Origin: Ecdyonurus torrentis
Lineage: Eukaryota > Arthropoda > Insecta > Ephemeroptera > Heptageniidae
Assembly (NCBI GenBank): GCA_949318235.1
Contig: OX439132.1
Span: 47,552,771 to 47,616,770 of the forward strand
Direction of reading: 5' to 3'
DNA length: 64,000 nt
Position 1 is the first letter of the stretch, and each line of letters opens with the position of its first letter. Below, one piece after another: positions 13,828 to 25,394 of the stretch. The notes beneath the pieces are model-generated. The model was not told the DNA's origin. It saw only the letters and a program-made list of their open reading frames with translations, and searched no databases. The position numbers and the translations under genes were made by a program.

Positions 13828-15149
13828 ACATCTTTATTATTATTATTATTATTTATGTTTTGTAGCAAATAAATTTATATTTCAAAGTTATAGAACCAAA
13901 ATATAAGATTGTCGTTGGGTACATGATGGGGAAATCTAAATTATCATACATAAAATTATGAATACACGTATATTTTTGTAAATAGTTATTTTTATATGTA
14001 TACATATTTATTTTATTGCAGTGTATGTTAATTTTGTTTCAAATTGCACTATAACATACAGAATTTTTATTCTTTATTTTTCAATCCTTTTACTATGAAA
14101 TATAAATTTATTTGCTACAAAACATAAATAAAAGTAATAATAATAATAAAGATGTGCTGCAACTCTATGATGTAAAAAGTAACAAATTGTATATTACCAT
14201 TACCTGGTTGGTAATATGTTCCAATTGTTCACGATCATATTACAATAAATACATCAAATACATATGCATGCATGGCACAACAATACATGTACCTGTGTAG
14301 TCAATAAAATTGTGCAAGGAATTACACATTTCTCGCATAATTATAAAGTTCAGTAGTATTGTTTTTACATAACATTATGTACCAGATATATCATGTCGAT
14401 ATTATAAGTTTACTACTAATTACTTCTCTGCTATAGGCTATGGCTCAACAGCAGTTTTTTTTTCCTTCAATTTTTGGAAAAAAAAATTCCCACAAGAGTC
14501 CCAAGGTAAGAGTCCAAAGTAAAAGGTCTTGTCTAATAATTGGTGCCTTTTTGTGATTAGTATGATATTTAAGTTTTAAAAACAGAGGTATGACTAAAAA
14601 AAATCAATTTTTTTGTTCTTTTTTGTATTGTCTGGTAATTGGCACCTGTCCGAAATCAGGGTCCTGTCCATTAATTGGTACTTATTTGTGTCAGGGACCA
14701 TATTTAGGAAGCAGGCACCAAGTTTCATACAAAAAAATGTAAAAGCATTATTTACATAAAATACATAACTGCATTTTTTTTTCATAGGCCTCGTGCCTAA
14801 TGGATCAAAAACGACCCACCTTCATTCCGCGCATGTGCATAAAAATTTGAAAAAAATATTTTTGGTATAAAAGAGTGCCATAGGACTGGGATATCACTAA
14901 AAACTAAACAGAATCAAAAAAATTGAATTCTCGGCATTAATGGGTTAATAAAAAAAATACCTTTTCGGGGGTAGTAACGACTTTGGCTTAAAAAAATAAG
15001 AATAAAAAATATTTTACCTACGTTTTAAAAAGCTGATTTCTATGAAAACTGCTTATGCCAGGACCTTCTGCAGAAGGTTTATAGTGTATTGGCATTATTT
15101 CAACCCCTGGGTGTTGTGGGGGTGGGTTTTCTAATGCTGTTAAAAATAA

Positions 15150-15460
15150 AATTTCTCCGATATCGGTGCAATCAACGTCGTTAATGGGGTTACCTGACCC
15201 AACTAAGATGATGCTGACCACTGATAATAATAAAATTGACACTTGGATTAATTAACGGTGCCAACCCTGCGAATAAAAATTCTCCGATCTCGGTGCAATT
15301 AACGTCAGTACTAGGGTCACTTGTCCCAACTAAGATGATGGTGACCACTGATATTGATAAAATTGACCCCTGGAGGAATTAAGGGTGCTACCCCTGCAAA
15401 TAAATTTTTCCGATCTGGCTGCAATCAACGTCAGTACAGAGGTAATAAAATTTCAACGTA
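15150..15460. repeat. About 127-bp tandem repeat, left arm (about 3 copies)
   Basis: Units are recognised by the recurring GGTGCAATCAACGTC (about 15162, 15290, 15418), CCCAACTAAGATGATG and a CCCCTGCAAATAAA-like phrase. Confidence 0.85.
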
Positions 15461-16929
15461 AAATTGAAATTGCAGGGATGGCAAGTTACCGGGGCAAGTT
15501 ACCACGGTAATATTATTGGTGACTTCGAAATCGGAGAACATATAGGCCCTGGATACCATGGATACCCTGGATACAATGGGACCAAATTTCCGATGAACTG
15601 TCGAAATCGCCGTCGCTCTAGCTCGTGGCACAACGGCGCAAGGCACATAAACGCACTCGCTGCAGCCGCCGCACCCCCTGGGGGTCATTTAGGGGTGTAC
15701 AGTACTTAAATTAATGTTTTCCGATTTGGATGCAGCAAACGTTTAAATTGGGGTACATTAACCTTCTAAAGACAATGGTGAACACCAAAGGGTTACATAC
15801 TCAATCCCGGAGGATTAAAGGGGCGGTTCAACGTTAAAATTCAATCATCCTGATTTGGATGCAGAAAATGTTTAAATCGTGGTAAATTGCCTTTCTAAGG
15901 ACGATGGTGAGCACCAAAGGGTTACATAACCACCCCTTGAGAATAAAAGGGGCAGTTCAACCGTAAAACTCAAGTATTTCGATGCAAAAAACGTCAAAAT
16001 TGGGGTAACTTGACTTTCATAAAACGACAATAAGCACGAAAAGGGGGACATATTTATCTCCAGAGGTTTAAAGGGTCGGTTCAACCGTGTATTCAAGTAT
16101 GCCAATATAAAGGACACAAGTGTAAAACTCATGAAAATAAGCTTTTAAAAACTTTTCCAAATTCACTCTCCCATTAAAATTTAAAGAGGCAGTTTAACTT
16201 CAACGTTTGAGTTTTCAGCTTCAATTTTGACATTATATTGGAAGTAAAAAAGCTTATTTAACTTTATAGTGCTATGTGCTATAGTCATAGAGTTAAAAAT
16301 TCAGCATTTTTCCATATACGTCGTTCTTTGCATGCACAACTAAGAAACTATATTTTTTATTTTAACTACCCTTTAAAATCTCAACGGTGAGTAAATTGAC
16401 ATTTGTTTTTTGCAAAAGTTTTTAGGAGCTCAAGTTCCATGAGCTTTACACTTGTGTCATTTAAATCAGAATACTTGAATTTAACGTTTATACCGTTCCT
16501 TTAATCCTAAAGGAGTAAGTGTGTAACCCTTTAATTCTCATTATCGTTGTATGGAATTAAAGTTATCCCGATTTCAAAGCTAGTGTCATCCAAATCAAAG
16601 TACCATTGTCTTTAGAAGGTCAATGTACCCCAATTTAAACGTTTGCTGCATCTAAATCGGAAAACATTAATTTAAGTACTGTACACCCCTAAATGACCCC
16701 CAGGGGGAGCGGCGGCTGCAGCGAGTGCGTTTATGTGCCTTGCGCTGTTATGCCACGAGCTAGAGCGACGGCGATTTCGACAGGTCATCAGAAATAGGGT
16801 CCAATTGTAGTATATATTTTTTATAAGGTATCCAGGGCCTATATGTTCTCCGATTTCAAAGCTACCATTAATATAACCGTGGTAACTTGCCCCGGTAACT
16901 TGCCATCTCTGCTATTTATATTTTACGTT

Positions 16930-17650
16930 GCAATTATATTACCTCTGTACCGACGTTGATTGCACCCAGATCGGAGAACTTTTATTTGCAGGGGTGGCTC
17001 CCTTTATTCCTCCAGGGGTCAAATTTATTATCATCAGTGGTCAACATCATCTTAGTTGGGTCAGATAACCCCAGCAACGACGTTGATTGCACCGAGATCA
17101 GAGAATTATTATTTGCAGGGGTGGCACCTTAATTTTTCCAGGGTTCAATTTTAATAATATCAGTAGTCACCATCACCTTAGTTGGGTCAGGTTACCGCTG
17201 CATTGACGTTAATTTCATTGAGTTCGGAGAATTTTTATTTGCAGGGGTGGCACCCTTAATTCCTCCAAGGGTCAATTTTATAAATATCAGTGGTCACCAT
17301 CATCTTAGTTGGGACAAGTGAGACTAGTACCGACGTTAATTGCACTCAGATCGGAGAACTTATATTGGCAGGGGTTGCACCCTAATTCCTCCAGGGGTCA
17401 GTTTTATTATTATCTGGGGTCAGCATCATCTTAGTTGGGTCAGGTAACCTTATTAACGAAGTTGATTGCACCGAGATCGTAGAACTTTTATAACCACGTG
17501 TGGCACCCTTTATTCCTCCAGGTGTCAATTTTATCAATATCAGAGGTCACTATCATCTTAGTTGGGTCAGGGGACCCCAGTACCGATGTTGATTGCACCG
17601 AGATCGGAGAAATTGTGTTTTTAATAGCATTAGAAAAACTACCCCTACAA
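16930..17650. repeat. About 127-bp tandem repeat, right arm (about 6 copies)
   Basis: Inverse-complement units of the left-arm repeat. ACGTTGATTGCACC-like words recur near 16951, 17079, 17200, 17330, 17456 and 17583, each followed by CATCATCTTAGTTGGG about 90 bp later. Confidence 0.85.
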
Positions 17651-18220
17651 CCCCTAGGGGGTGAAATAATGCCAATACACTATAAACCTTCTGCAGAAGG
17701 TCCTGGCATAAGCAGTTTTCATAGAAATTAGCATTTTAAAAGGTAGGTACACTTTTTTTTATTCTTATTTTTTTAAGCTAAAGTCGTTACTACACTCTAA
17801 AAGGGGTGTTTTTTTATTAATAGCATATTTTTTATTAAGTGAGGGGTTAAATGACTATGGAAACAGTAGCCATGGAAATCATTTTTGTTGTGTTTTATAT
17901 ATAACTTTTATATAATTTTTTGAGAAAAAGCCTTGAAAAGTGTATATTAAAATGCACTTCATTTGTTTTCACCCCTGAAAGGGGTAAATTTGAGATAGGG
18001 GTTGCTTATATAATGGTTATTTATAAACATGCAATTTTTTTTTTAATAGTTGGGTGGTAGTTTTGTTTAAACACATGGAATATTAACGGAGATATTAAAT
18101 TTTAGTTTTCAACCATTTATTACAGATGAAACACTTTCTATAGTGGAAACAAAATAACATTACTGAAACGAAACAGGCATGTCGGCGCTAGAGTCAATTA
18201 GAAAATCTTAATTTAAAATT

Positions 18221-18841
18221 ATGCCAAATTTGAGCAACAAACAGTTGATTAGAAGTTTTGCTGCATTATATACATGCATCCTCCTATGTAAGTGAAATTA
18301 TGTTATATAATTGTATTTTATAAATGTATATTGTGGAAAATCATTTTTATCTTACCTAAGAAACAAAATATAGTTATTTTCATGATATAATATATTTTAA
18401 AGCTAAAAATAATGAAAACTGGATTTAACTGATTTTGCATATCAGATCTGAAAGTGCACTGATTTCCCATAAGTAAGAACTGAATTCGGTACTGAAAATT
18501 CCTTTTTTCAAAATGAAAATCTTGCCCCTAGTTTACAGTTATTTATTTTCTATAAAATTAAAAAGCCAACTTGTATGTATAAGTTATAATACGTAACGTT
18601 ACTACAATTTTAAATCATTAGTTTTTTTTCAATGATAAATAAATAATTACTAATGGCGTGTTGCTAAGCTTGTTAAAAAAGATAAGCACGTGGAAACTAT
18701 ATAGTTGCAAACAAACAATGTCAACAAAATTTTTATCAATCACGTTTTACTTATCTCCTATTTTAACCTCGAAAATATCAGACACTACATTAACTTCGAA
18801 TCATTCTTAAACTTGGGTAACACAGATGGATTTTCCTGCTA

Positions 18842-18904
<63 letters not shown>

Positions 18905-19722
18905 TTATATATACATTAAAGAATAATGTATAAAATGCACTGAAAACGAAATTTTTTAAAAATAAAATAAGGATGCTAATTTGTTATTATATTGAATTCA
19001 TTTTAGTTTTAACTTTAAATTAAATTCTAGGACAAAGTAATAGGGACAAAGTAATTTTCATGATCTGCTTGAAAGGTGAATATACATATCATGTGGTTTG
19101 AGCATAGCTTATGAGTTCTGAAGTGTATTCTCTTCAAGTATTAAAATGCACATAAGTAATTAACTTTTTGATGCTGAAAAAATTTCAACAAATAAAAGTA
19201 TAGCTTTACAAAAACATGCTTTATTTATTATTATTATTTTTTGCTCTATTGTTTTTCTGCTATTTTTTTTTAATTATATCATCGTAGAACATCATCACGG
19301 CCAAAATATGATAAATAAACATAACTTTTACATACCAGGCTCATATCGTAGTAATACCGTTGATTGCGCCATTCTGGTTTATTTTTCATTTATTTTAGGT
19401 TGAAGTTTGTAACTGTATCATTGAGGGTACATTTCGTTACACGAAACTCTGCTTTTATTGCAGCAACAATTATTAAAAAAAAAAAATTTCTATTTGCTGA
19501 CAACCAATTTTGCAAAATTGTTTAAAACGTTTTAAAACATTTTTCTTTTCCACGCTGAATTTATTATTCTTGATATCTGTCAATGATATTATGATACGCA
19601 TTTTTTACAAGAGCAAGATACATGTTATTTTTACAATTCATATATTGTTTTGATGCTAGATGCTATACTTTATGATGCGCAAAGTCCTAAAATCAGTTTA
19701 ATTGAACTCCCCGGTCCCTACG
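18221..19722. other. AT-rich sequence with one microsatellite, no gene seen
   Basis: (CT)n passing into (TA)n at about 18841-18905. Nothing else supported. Confidence 0.5.
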
Positions 19723-20016
19723 ATGCACTGAACTGCAAACACGCATTACACGCGTATATCAGGCTCGGGCAGGCTACAAGGAAGAGTAGCGATCACCACA
19801 GCTGTGGGTAGGGGTTTAGAGCTTTAGAGCAGCTCTAGAGAGGTAGCAAATATCAAAGAGCAGCGCGAAACATTTACCATGGGATTGTTACTCTCAAAGG
19901 AAAACTGCACTAAAGCTCCTACCATGTCTTCTATGCTATGGTGTTTGCTATACTTCCTTGTAACCTGTTTGTGCCCGATACACGTGGATATACGCGTGAT
20001 CGCAGTTTAGTGCAAT
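19723..20016. mobile_element. Inverted-repeat MITE, about 294 bp
   Basis: Left TGCACTGAACTGCAAACACG and the right complement of TGCACTAAACTGCGATCACG extend into ACGCGTATAT and TACAAGGAAG, giving imperfect TIRs of about 60 bp. The loop contains AGCTTTAGAGCAGCTCTAGAG. Confidence 0.6.
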
Positions 20017-20118
20017 GACTGCTTACATTTACCTAAAATTTAGAAAATGGTAACCATGAGATGGTAAAAGAGGGAAAAAACTTGGGACCAGCATCATGCT
20101 ACCTTTATCTACCTGGAG

Positions 20119-20553
20119 CTACCTCTCACTTTTACCATCACGTGGTTTCTTCTTCCGGTCACTTCCTTTTAAGCAATTTGAGTAAACCGAAGCAGTCATT
20201 GCAGGGACCGCAGGTTTTGTTGACTCTAATTTAGATACATTTCCTTTGTATATCATAAAAACAACGACACAGATTAAGAATAATATAGAAAGCGTTAAAA
20301 AAGAAAATATTTTAAACCATTTCAAACATCTTTCACGATATTTCTTGTCAACCAATAGAAAAAAAAACTTTATCCATAATTGAAACTGCAAGAAATGCGC
20401 AATATCTTGTAACGAAACGTACCCGCATAGAGAACATAGAGAACTATTACAAACTTCCAACCTAAATAAATATATCATCAACCTAAAAGGAACAATCAAC
20501 GGTATTACCACGCCATGAGAATGGTATGTACAACTTATGTGCCTATTTAACAT
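20119..20553 (-). CDS. Hypothetical 144-residue open frame with one membrane segment
   Basis: Not recognised. Uninterrupted ATG-to-stop frame on the minus strand. About residues 82-106 form a strong hydrophobic stretch (FSLTL-like leading to LICVVVFMIY), and the C-terminus is Lys/Arg-rich (DRKKKPRDGKSER). Long stop-free frames are uncommon in DNA this AT-rich, which is the only argument for coding. There are no splice partners, homologues or conserved neighbours that I can see. It may well be a chance frame. Confidence 0.2.
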   Translation of the reverse strand: MLNRHISCTYHSHGVVIPLIVPFRLMIYLFRLEVCNSSLCSLCGYVSLQDIAHFLQFQLWIKFFFLLVDKKYRERCLKWFKIFSFLTLSILFLICVVVFMIYKGNVSKLESTKPAVPAMTASVYSNCLKGSDRKKKPRDGKSER

Positions 20554-21292
20554 TTTTGGTCCTGATAGTATTTAAAGCCTCTAAAGGCATTTATTTGCAT
20601 TGTCTTGGTATATTATGTCTGATTTTTTTTTCTGTAAAACTATTTACAACTTTAGGTACTGTTCTTGATTTTTGTGTTGCATTTCTCGTATTATAATTAT
20701 GCATTAAAGATTACCATTGACCACACAATTATAATTTTAAAATATAAATAAAATTATTTATTTAGTGTCAATATTTTGAAGTACAACAATTAAACTCAAT
20801 TTTTTTTAAACATTTTATTATCTTTTTAAATATTTTGAGGTGCATTTTCTTAACCCTAGAATGTATAGAACAGGATATATGGACTTTTTACCTCTTAAAA
20901 TGCAACTTTTTACTTTCAAATACAACATAGTGTTGTTGGGGAATTTTTTTGACATCCTCAAACATAAAATCATCGGTTTTACTAGCTCTTTATCTCCTTC
21001 GTACATTAATTAGTTTAATTAAGATTATTTTTTAAACTATTAAAAAAAAGTGCTAAAGGTTAAAAAATACACAGTGACCGAGTGGGATATACACAAAGAT
21101 ACTCCGTGCAGCATAGTGTAGCAAGTCATCTAAAGGGTGTATAAAACGTTTATGACTTTACCAAACTTGTGAGGGATTAACGTCAGCTAAATATTATATA
21201 GTCATATTTTAGTAAATACTATTTCAAAACTGCTGATTTCATCTAAAACTAAAATAAAAATATATAATTATTTGGATGTAAGGAAAAAAAGA
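20554..21292. other. AT-rich sequence, no gene seen
   Basis: No supported feature. Confidence 0.5.
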
Positions 21293-21293
21293 A

Positions 21294-21328
<35 letters not shown>

Positions 21329-22280
21329 CAGATAGAGAAAACATGAATGAATTAATGAATGAATGAATGAATGAATAAATGAATGAATGAATGAATGAAT
21401 GAATGAATGAATGAATAAATGAATGAATGAATGAATGAATGAATGAATGAATGAATGAATGAATGAATGAATGAATGAATGAATGAATGAATGAATGAAT
21501 GAATGAATGAATGAATGAATGAATGAATGAATGAATGAATGAATGAATGAATGAATGAATGAATGAATGAATGAATGAATGAATGAATGAATGAATGAAT
21601 GAATGAATGAATGATAGAATGAATGAATGAATGAATGAATAAATGAATGAATGAATGAATGAATGAATGAATGAATGAATGAATGAATGAATGAATGAAT
21701 GAATGAATGAATGAATGAATGAATGAATGAATGAATGAATGAATGAATGAATGAATGAATGAATGAATGAATGAATGAATGAATGAATGAATGAATGAAT
21801 GAATGAATGAATGAATGAATGAATGAATGAATGAATGAATGAATGAATGAATGAATGAATGAATGAATGAATGAATGAATGAATGAATGAATGAATGAAT
21901 GAATGAATGAATGAATGAATGAATGAATGAATGAATGAATGAATGAATGAATGAATGAATGAATGAATGAATGAATGAATGAATGAATGAATGAATGAAT
22001 GAATGAATGAATGAATGAATGAATGAATGAATGAATGAATGAATGAATGAATGAATGAATGAATGAATGAATGAATGAATGAATGAATGAATGAATGAAT
22101 GAATGAATGAATGAATGAATGAATGAATGAATGAATGAATGAATGAATGAATGAATGAATGAATGAATGAATGAATGAATGAATGAATGAATGAATGAAT
22201 GAATGAATGAATGAATGAATGAATGAATGAATGAATGAATGAATGAATGAATGAATGAATGAATGAATGAATGAATGAAT
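21293..22280. repeat. (GA)n then very long (GAAT)n microsatellite
   Basis: Short GA repeat at 21293-21330, then about 930 bp of GAAT tetranucleotide with only a handful of interruptions (GAATAAAT near 21373, 21412 and 21639; GATAGAAT near 21612). The terminal 600 bp is practically pure. Confidence 0.98.
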
Positions 22281-25200
22281 AAAAAATGGATTAATGAATA
22301 AATGAATTAAGGATAATGTAATGTTTCATTGAATATTTTGAACAACGCTAGACAAAAATAGTTTTTGCTCTAAATATGTTATGGTTGTGGAAGTAAATTA
22401 TTTCCTTGTTTTTTTGTAACCTAAAAATCTTTACCTGATGAAAGAAAATTTATAAAATGAAAAAAGTTTTTTGATTTCTTGACTTAACAAAAATTTAATA
22501 TTAGGCTTTTCAGAATATTGTGAAAAGTTTTTGCAATAAATTACGAAAATTTAGAAACAAGAATACATTTCTAGCATTATTAAAGTCAAAGATATAGGAA
22601 AATAAAAAGAGTTAGTCTTTTTGACCTCTCTTACGGTTAAAGTTTTTTTTATGAAACCATTCTAATTTAAGTTAGCTAATTTAACTATTTATCTTTGCCG
22701 ATTTTATAAATCTACATGCTATTATAGCTTATAATATATAAGGAGAAACTATAAAAAATTTATATATTTTATTTTTTTCACACATGCTATATTAAAATGC
22801 TGGACTTAATTTACTTATAACATTTTAGATATCTTAATATATAATAAAATTGTTTAGTTTATTTTTAATTTGTATGCTTATGACCTACTTCAGTGGCATC
22901 ACAATGGCAATAAATTTAAAAATTTATTTTTCCAAAAAAAAAAAGTTTTAATTTGAATGTGCTATTAGTAAACAGTCACGTTTAATTCTTCTTAAGTATT
23001 TATTAGAAATACGTAAAAATATATATATTAATTGTGCTATGAAATACCTATTCTAATACACTTTAAAATTTCTCTTTAACCCATTTTTTATGTATATAAG
23101 TCCTATTCCTACGCAAACAAAAAAGAGGACTTATTGAAAATATAAAAGGTCACCCCTTGTGTAATCGATCACTTTGTAATTGAGTTCAAATTTTAGTACC
23201 CTGAGAGGTTATTAAATATAGTGGAGGCATTATTTGGCAAAAAAAGGTTAGTTAAAAGAAATAAATTAAGGATTTTAAAAGCTTTATTGATTTCTTGCAA
23301 TAACTATTATTATATTACAACAAAATGAGCTACTTTTTTAAAGGTTAGTGCATTTACTTATAATATAATATATCATTTTTTAATAAAAATAAATATAAAA
23401 AAGGTGTAAACAAAAATACGGGCTTAATTAAGTATGCAGACAAAAAAGAGAAAGAAAAGAAAATAGAGTACTAACAAAGAATTTAAATAAAAATTTAATA
23501 AATCTAGTAATAAATATATTATCTATAATTTGTTGTGCTATATATTCAATGCAAATATCTAACTCTAAAAAAATTTCGAAGATCTGTAAGACACATTATC
23601 TTTTTAATCTCTACTATATAGTGGTGCTGTAGAAGACTTTTAGATTTTTATTTTTTCAGATTTAATTTTAACATTTATATGTAACAAAAGATTAAAGGAA
23701 CATGTGTTTGTTTAAAATTTGAGGTGTTTGAGTTCTCGTTTAACGAGCGCTCATTGGACTGCTCGATTTGCTATATATACAAAGCAATATTTATAAATGA
23801 AATGCACTAAAAAAGCAATGGTTTATTTTATTTGTATTTATAAAGACATATTTGTACATTTACGAATAGTACGTGTTGAAAAGAACTTAAGTTGTTTTGA
23901 TTGTTTCGAGTTCAACTTAATTAGAGTTAGCCCTAAAAAAGTAACCCTGGTAATAATATGTAATGTTACAGTAAAACATCAATATATAATTTATAAATAA
24001 GACAAATACCTCTAATAATTATTAGAAAATTCACCGTTTATCAATTTTTATTGTCAAATATTTGTAAAACATAAATAATTTAGTAACGAATTATTTTTAA
24101 AATTAAATTAAATTTAACCGAAATTATTACCTATTTATGCAAATTAAAATTTTGTATTACGAAGATTAGATATTATGTAACGAAACATTTATATTTTTAG
24201 AAATAACATATACAAACTTATCAATTTCTTAATAAATTTATTATCTTTTGTATTTGTGATTTTTTAGTTACGAAATTATGTGCCAACCACACGGTGATTA
24301 TAATTTTTTGTAAGATTAAATTTGTGTATAAAATCCTTTGTTACACTATTCAAGAGTTACAGTGCCTGGAGACGGTAAGAGCAGCGGAGAGTTTAAGCTA
24401 AGAAAGAGGTAATGAAAATTTATATTTATTTCTTTAATTTCATTTTTAAGTGTTTCAAAGTAAAGCATTACTACTTTATAATTAAATCAGAAAATTTCTA
24501 ACTTTTTTGCATTAGTTACGCAAATTTTAACCCATTGCAAGCGGAGTATATTTTGCATTTTTGAGTTAAGTGGCACTTACCACCGTCAGAACAACGGAAA
24601 AATCTATGAATGACGATAAGTATTCTTTTCGTATTTTCAAGATATACGACTAATTTTTTCGATCTTTTTGCTCCAAAATTTTTATTTTTATTTTTTTTTT
24701 GCCCTGGTAATCCATAGCAGCCGTCCACAAAAGGATGCTTTGCAGTTTCAGATCGAATTTCTAACAAATTTTTTCCATATATAATACAATTAAAGTTTTT
24801 TGTATTCTCATTTATTTTCAGAAAATAGTTAAGTTTATATGAATCTACCTTTTTTCTTATTTTACTTCAATACATAGCTTTAAAATAAGCAGCTAGTGGC
24901 TGTAGTAAATGCAAATATTTAAAAAAAAGCTTTTTACCATTTCATTTTGCTCAAATGAAGCGGTTAAAATAGCTGTACATTCCTTAAGAAAAAAATCAAC
25001 TAAACAAAAAAGTCTTTAGGTTGCCATTTTTTTTTTTTTTAAACTATATTAAACAGTAAAAAAATCACAAAACTGTTTTAATACGATTTAAAGTTCTAGA
25101 TATTTATAAAATTTTTAGTGAATATAAATAAAAATATAATATTTAAGAAACTTTAAATGCACAAATATTACTTAAATTTACTGCAGAATTTTATACTATT

Positions 25201-25394
25201 AAACTAATGATATGCAAGTTTCAAAAGTGTTAGAAAAATAGAAAATCTAGAAAAAGAAAGATAACGAAAACTTTTACATTTAAATTATGTTATTATTTGT
25301 TTTTTTGAATTTCAAATTTGCAAGTCACAAACTTACATAAAATAACTAAAGAAATTTTGCACTGTCCTTCTTTGTGTGGCTCTCGCACGACGAC
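22281..25394. other. AT-rich sequence, no gene supported
   Basis: About 3.1 kb of low-complexity AT-rich DNA. A TATAAAA followed by a GC-richer transcribed-looking block at 24327-24410 is noted. The part next to 25395 is expected to hold the 3' untranslated or LTR region of the gypsy-type remnant, but no LTR ends could be fixed. Confidence 0.4.

Larger units (their letters stand above)
12529..14948. mobile_element. Non-autonomous piggyBac-like element with TTAA duplication
   Basis: The 2412-bp element (12533-14944) is bounded by CCCATTTATGCC and the complement of CCCATTAATGCC, and flanked on both sides by TTAA (12529-12532, 14945-14948). The opposite arm of the host palindrome reads ...TTATTAATAGC... 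with a single TTAA, giving a clear empty site. The ends resemble CCCATTTATG near the intact piggyBac transposase at 2747-5034. The interior from about 12897 to 14820 is itself a palindrome centred near 13985. The subterminal motif TGCCTAATRGGTC occurs at 12541, inverted at about 12922, and again near 14795. Confidence 0.85.
12147..18220. mobile_element. Giant palindrome (foldback-like element), about 6.1 kb including insertions
   Basis: AATTTTAAATTAAG at 12147 pairs with its complement ending at 18220. Both arms then share ordered landmarks: GCATGCCTGTTTCG-like sequence, CACTTTCTATAGTGGAAAC, the AACCCCTCACTTAAT block, CCTTCTGCAGAAGG, an approximately 127-bp tandem repeat, CCGGGGCAAGTTACCACGG, and a GC-rich block with CTGCAGCCGCCGC. 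The centre is near 16275. The left arm additionally holds a 2.4 kb insertion (12533-14944) absent from the right arm. No intact coding region. The architecture (long arms with subterminal tandem repeats) resembles foldback elements such as FB or Galileo, but no family is identified. Confidence 0.85.

Noticed and set aside
21341..22280. Possible satellite or CRISPR-like array
   Set aside because: A tetranucleotide repeat with no spacers.
24516..24767. 83-residue minus-strand frame next to the gypsy-type remnant, considered as an env or gag piece
   Set aside because: No recognisable motif, low-complexity Lys/Asn content, no continuity with the integrase frame.
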